A stretch of 64,000 bases of DNA, from NCBI RefSeq assembly GCF_001613325.1, contig NZ_BDCD01000020.1:62001-126000 (forward strand), in the 5' to 3' direction. Origin of the DNA: Nocardia yamanashiensis NBRC 100130. Lineage in GTDB: Bacteria > Actinomycetota > Actinomycetes > Mycobacteriales > Mycobacteriaceae. Below are positions 61,508 to 64,000 of the stretch, piece by piece. The translations under genes and the position numbers were made by a program. The notes under the pieces were generated by a model, which did no database searches, was not told the DNA's origin, and worked only from the letters and a program-made list of their open reading frames with translations. The first letter of the stretch is position 1. Each line of letters begins with the position of its first letter.

Positions 61508-62095
61508 ATGTACCCCGTGACCCCACCCCCGAATCCGGAATTGCGCAGTCCACGCTCCCACCAGGCCATTCTGGACGCCACCTGGGACCTGGCCGTGCGC
61601 AATGGCTACGGCAAACTCACCATCGAGGCGATCGCCGCGCGGGCCGGGGTCGGCAAGCAGACCATCTACCGCTGGTGGCCGTCCAAGGGCGCGCTGGCCC
61701 TGGACACCATCAACGAACAGCTCGGCAGCGCCACCGACTTTCCCGACACCGGCGATATCGCGGCCGACCTGCGAACCCAGTTCGCGGGCCTGTCGAAAGC
61801 CCTCGCGGGCGAGGTGGGCGGGGTCTATCGCGGCGTGATCGCCGAGGCCCAGACCGATCCGCGCCTGGCCGAGGCGGTGCGCGCGACGATCATCGAACCG
61901 CGCGCCGCCCAGTGCCGGGCCCGCCTCGACATCGCCGTCGCCGCCGGGCAATTGCGCGCCGATCTGCCCACCGCGACCATGGTCCAGCTGCTCTACGGCC
62001 CGGTCTATTTCCGCTTCCTGCTCGGCGTCGCCGACGTCGCCGACTCCCCCGCCCTGGTCGAGCAGGTCCTCGACGGCCTGCGCCCGCGCGGCTGA
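61508..62095 (+). CDS. TetR-family regulator of the CMD gene
   Basis: A 195-residue regulator. The helix-turn-helix reads AILDATWDLAVRNGYGKLTIEAIAARAGVGKQTIYRWWPSKGALALD, with the typical KQTIYRWW recognition helix, followed by a TetR_C-type ligand domain. A GTG at 61517 is an alternative start. It is probably autoregulatory and represses the divergent CMD protein gene through two nearly identical 19-bp palindromes. Confidence 0.92.
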   Translation: MYPVTPPPNPELRSPRSHQAILDATWDLAVRNGYGKLTIEAIAARAGVGKQTIYRWWPSKGALALDTINEQLGSATDFPDTGDIAADLRTQFAGLSKALAGEVGGVYRGVIAEAQTDPRLAEAVRATIIEPRAAQCRARLDIAVAAGQLRADLPTATMVQLLYGPVYFRFLLGVADVADSPALVEQVLDGLRPRG

Positions 62096-62116
62096 ACCGA
62101 AGTCAGCGCACCGGCA

Positions 62117-62659
62117 TCAGCGCCGGGAATCCAAGTGCGCCAAGGCGGTTCGCACACCGGCCCGCACCGTCTCGGCATCGCCCACCCCGCCGCTGACGGC
62201 CACGCCGTCGCGGGTCAGCAGCAGCGCGCGCGCCGTCCCCTCCGGATCGCCGTGCCCGGCCGCGGCCAGCCGGTCGGCCATCAGGTCGCGGAACCAGGCG
62301 CGGTAGTCGTCCACCACCTTGCGCACGGTATGGCCGGGATCCGGAAACTCCACGGCCGCATTCAGAAATGGGCAACCCCGGAAGCCGGGCCCGCAGCTCA
62401 GCTCGCCGAGCCGCTCGAAGATCGCCGCGATGCTGTCGACGCCGTCGCCGGGCACCGCTTCCAGCACGCCGCGCTGTCGCTCGTACTCGCGGATCAGATA
62501 GGCCACGACCAAGTCCTCCTTGGTCTTGAAATGCCGGTAGAAGGTGGCCTTGGCGATGCCGGCCTCGGCGATGATGCGGTCGATGCCCACCGTGTGAATG
62601 CCCTCGGCGTAGAACAGCCGGGTGGCGGTGTCGAGCAGCCGCTCACGCGCTTCGCTCAT
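62117..62659 (-). CDS. TetR-family regulator divergent from ohr
   Basis: A 180-residue regulator. The helix-turn-helix reads RLLDTATRLFYAEGIHTVGIDRIIAEAGIAKATFYRHFKTKEDLVVAYL, and the C-terminal domain has GFRGCPFLNAAVEFPDPGHTVRKVV, a signature of a TetR subgroup near stress and reductase genes. The cysteine in GCPFLN (Cys95) could act as a redox or electrophile sensor; this is inference. The ATG at 62659 follows from family alignment. It faces ohr across AGACAG/CTGTCT palindromes. Confidence 0.88.
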   Translation of the reverse strand: MSEARERLLDTATRLFYAEGIHTVGIDRIIAEAGIAKATFYRHFKTKEDLVVAYLIREYERQRGVLEAVPGDGVDSIAAIFERLGELSCGPGFRGCPFLNAAVEFPDPGHTVRKVVDDYRAWFRDLMADRLAAAGHGDPEGTARALLLTRDGVAVSGGVGDAETVRAGVRTALAHLDSRR

Positions 62660-62708
62660 CGCTGACCTGCACTTCCTTCCGAATCGGAATCTCACTGTTG
62701 ACGATAGC

Positions 62709-62757
62709 AGACAGATCTGTCTACCCTCGAGCACGAAGTGAACAGACAAGTCTGTCT
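62709..62757. promoter_or_regulatory. Two palindromes controlling ohr and tetR
   Basis: AGACAGATCTGTCT (62709-62722) is a perfect 14-bp palindrome. AGACAAGTCTGTCT (62744-62757) is a close second copy containing the inverted pair ACAGAC-AA-GTCTGT (62742-62755), ending at the ohr ribosome site. They are likely operators for the divergent TetR. Confidence 0.8.
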
Positions 62758-62767
62758 AGGAGGAATC

Positions 62768-63181
62768 ATGGCCCCCATGTACACCGCAGTAGCCACCTCG
62801 GTCGGCCGCGAAGGCCGCTCGGTCAGCGATGACGGCATTCTCGATCTGACCCTCGCGCGACCGAAGGAGCTCGGCGGCGACGGCCAGGGCACCAATCCCG
62901 AACAGCTGTTCGCGGCCGGCTACTCGGCCTGTTTCGCCAGCGCGCTGCAGCTGGTCGCCAAGCGCATGAAGATCGAGGCCGAGGACGCGGCGGTGACGGC
63001 CGAGGTCGGGCTGAACGCCCAGGAGGGCGGCGGTTTCTCGCTCTCGGTCGTGCTGCGCGTGGAACTGCCCGAGCATCTGCACAACGAGACCGGCAAGCAG
63101 CTCGTCGAGACCACGCACCAGGTGTGCCCGTACTCGAACGCCACCCGGGGCAATATCCCGGTGGAACTGGTTGTGGAGTAA
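62768..63181 (+). CDS. ohr: Organic hydroperoxide resistance protein, Ohr/OsmC family
   Basis: A 137-residue thiol peroxidase that reduces organic and fatty-acid hydroperoxides using lipoylated partners. The reactive cysteines are C55 in GYSACFASAL and C120 in THQVCPYSNATRGN. The Ohr-type start MYTAVATSVGREG and the terminal NIPVELVV are typical. AGGAGG precedes the ATG. In most bacteria ohr is controlled by the MarR-type OhrR; here the neighbour is a TetR, which is unusual. It is convergent with the NlpC/P60 gene, 6 bp between stops. Confidence 0.93.
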   Translation: MAPMYTAVATSVGREGRSVSDDGILDLTLARPKELGGDGQGTNPEQLFAAGYSACFASALQLVAKRMKIEAEDAAVTAEVGLNAQEGGGFSLSVVLRVELPEHLHNETGKQLVETTHQVCPYSNATRGNIPVELVVE

Positions 63182-63187
63182 CGGGAT

Positions 63188-63724
63188 TCAGTAGAAACGG
63201 CGAATGTCGTAGATCTCGAAGTCCGACAGCGGGGTAAGGCCGACCGGCACGCCCGGACTGTGGGCATTGAACACATTGCCGCCTCCCGCGTAGATGCCGA
63301 CGTGGGAGGCGTCGCCGTTCAGGATGATGATGTCGCCGGGTTGCAGTGCGCCGTAAGGGACTTCGAGCCCCGCGTCCGCCTGCTGCCAGGTGGTGCGCGG
63401 CATATCGATGCCGACGCTGCGGAAGGCCCACTGCACCAGCCCGGAGCAGTCCCAGGCATCGGGGCCGGTGCCGCCCCACAGATACGGCTTGCCGGTCTGG
63501 GTGGTGGCCAGGGTGAGCGCGACCATGGCGCGCGGGCTGGCTAGCGGGAGATTTGCTGAACCACTGGCACTGCCCGAGGCGGAACCACTCGCACTACCCG
63601 AGGCAGAGCCCGAAGCAGAACCGGAATCCGCCGAGGCGGAGCTCGCCAGTACCGCATTCGGCACCGTCAACGTTGCGATCGAGAGTAGGGATACGGCTAA
63701 TCGGCGTAGCAGTCTGCGTGTCAT
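63188..63724 (-). CDS. Secreted NlpC/P60 peptidoglycan endopeptidase with SGSA repeats
   Basis: A 178-residue exported cysteine peptidase: signal peptide (MTRRLLRRLAVSLLSIATL..., cleaved near SSASA-D), then six perfect SGSA tetrapeptides (residues 34-57) as a flexible linker. The NlpC/P60 domain follows with catalytic C93 in WDCSGLVQWAF, H141 in DASHVGIYAG and third polar residue H155. It cleaves stem peptides in peptidoglycan, as RipB-type enzymes do. The ATG at 63724 fits the signal peptide; an in-frame start at 63775 adds 17 residues without one. No c-di-AMP riboswitch is seen in the short upstream gap. Confidence 0.9.
   Translation of the reverse strand: MTRRLLRRLAVSLLSIATLTVPNAVLASSASADSGSASGSASGSASGSASGSASGSANLPLASPRAMVALTLATTQTGKPYLWGGTGPDAWDCSGLVQWAFRSVGIDMPRTTWQQADAGLEVPYGALQPGDIIILNGDASHVGIYAGGGNVFNAHSPGVPVGLTPLSDFEIYDIRRFY
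63554..63625. repeat. 12-bp tandem repeats encoding six SGSA units
   Basis: Six consecutive 12-bp units within the NlpC/P60 gene encode Ser-Gly-Ser-Ala. Codon use varies between units, so the peptide is conserved better than the DNA. Confidence 0.8.
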
Positions 63725-63844
63725 GCACTTGCCCCTTGCATCAGGTAATGCCGCGAACAACTCGATTGCTATCAATTAGCTGTTCTATCGCATCGGCCAC
63801 ACTGGCCACAAGGGGTACAAACCGGGCGTGTCTCGAGATCCAGG

Positions 63845-64000
63845 TCACGTGGCCGTCGCGGGAAGCGGGGCGAGCACCACGCGGTTATCGGCCTGCGAGG
63901 GAATCCAGATGCTCAGGCCGTCGGGGTCGAGGGCGAAACCGGTGGGGCCGTGCAGGGGCGCGGAGACCGCGACCGGAGCCAGCGCGATGCCCTCCGGGTC
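63845..64000 (-). CDS. Beta-propeller-like (SMP-30/NHL-type) protein, C-terminal fragment
   Basis: The last 51 codons of a gene running off the right edge. The visible peptide ends in a TGA at 63845 and contains APLHGPTGFALDPDGLSIWI and then PSQADNRVVLAPLPA. The TGFALDPDG...IWIPSQADNRV pattern is that of a blade in NHL/SMP-30-type propellers. The promoter and start lie outside the window, and no function can be given. Confidence 0.6.
   Translation of the reverse strand, partial: DPEGIALAPVAVSAPLHGPTGFALDPDGLSIWIPSQADNRVVLAPLPATAT

Noticed and set aside
63725..63844. c-di-AMP (ydaO-type) riboswitch upstream of the NlpC/P60 gene
   Set aside because: Such riboswitches are common before wall hydrolases in actinobacteria, but the 120-bp gap shows none of the conserved helices; only a short GGCCACA repeat is present.

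Overview
The window is high-G+C actinobacterial DNA, and the gene content points to a mycolic-acid-containing genus, most likely Nocardia or a close relative. The markers are an Emb-type arabinosyltransferase (49798-53100), an antigen-85-like mycolyltransferase (56455-57552), an MspA-family porin (2572-3213), an MTB12-like lipoprotein (53222-53722) and a deazaflavin-dependent reductase (1703-2140). As I recall it, the order ilvA / Ddn-like reductase / dnaE1 / rluD-lspA / dinX matches the Mycobacterium tuberculosis Rv1559-Rv1537 interval. The window therefore looks like a conserved backbone broken by genus-specific blocks. No rRNA, tRNA, CRISPR array, insertion sequence or prophage was seen.

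Layout. 1-2.5 kb: end of a winged-helix regulator, threonine dehydratase, a reductase and a tiny membrane protein. 2.5-11.1 kb: a tightly packed envelope polysaccharide locus containing an MspA porin, a BcsB-like protein, an exosortase-like membrane protein, a processive GT2 synthase and a GT-C-like membrane protein, with a convergent GH5-like lipoprotein. 11.1-14.7 kb: dnaE1. 14.8-26.4 kb: a LytS/LytTR two-component system, split by a monooxygenase/TetR pair, followed by a secreted peptidase, two solute:sodium symporter modules and acetyl-CoA synthetase. A textbook LytTR direct repeat lies in front of the DUF485-actP-acs operon, so this block looks like a regulated acetate/small-carboxylate uptake and activation unit.

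26.4-32.7 kb: assorted hydrolases, a methyltransferase, a VOC protein that appears to start at AUA, and an MFS exporter with a divergent LysR regulator. 32.7-38.0 kb: a CitA/CitB-type two-component system divergent from an SsuABC/NitT-type ABC importer. 38-45 kb: a RarD-like transporter, a CtpE-like P-type ATPase, PhzF, an ADP-ribosylglycohydrolase, a PPOX protein, and an acyl-CoA thioesterase behind a perfect KstR-type box.

45-57.6 kb: a conserved unknown, rluD-lspA, two coupled lipoproteins, a VOC protein, the Emb arabinosyltransferase, the MTB12-like lipoprotein, dinX, galU and a mycolyltransferase. 57.6-64 kb: three divergent regulator/target pairs, each with visible palindromic operators (MarR/membrane permease, CMD protein/TetR, TetR/ohr), plus an MHS transporter, an NlpC/P60 hydrolase and the C-terminal end of a beta-propeller-like protein.

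The strongest candidate for an undescribed system is the 2.5-11.1 kb polysaccharide locus. It looks like a mycomembrane counterpart of a bacterial cellulose-type (Bcs) secretion machine.
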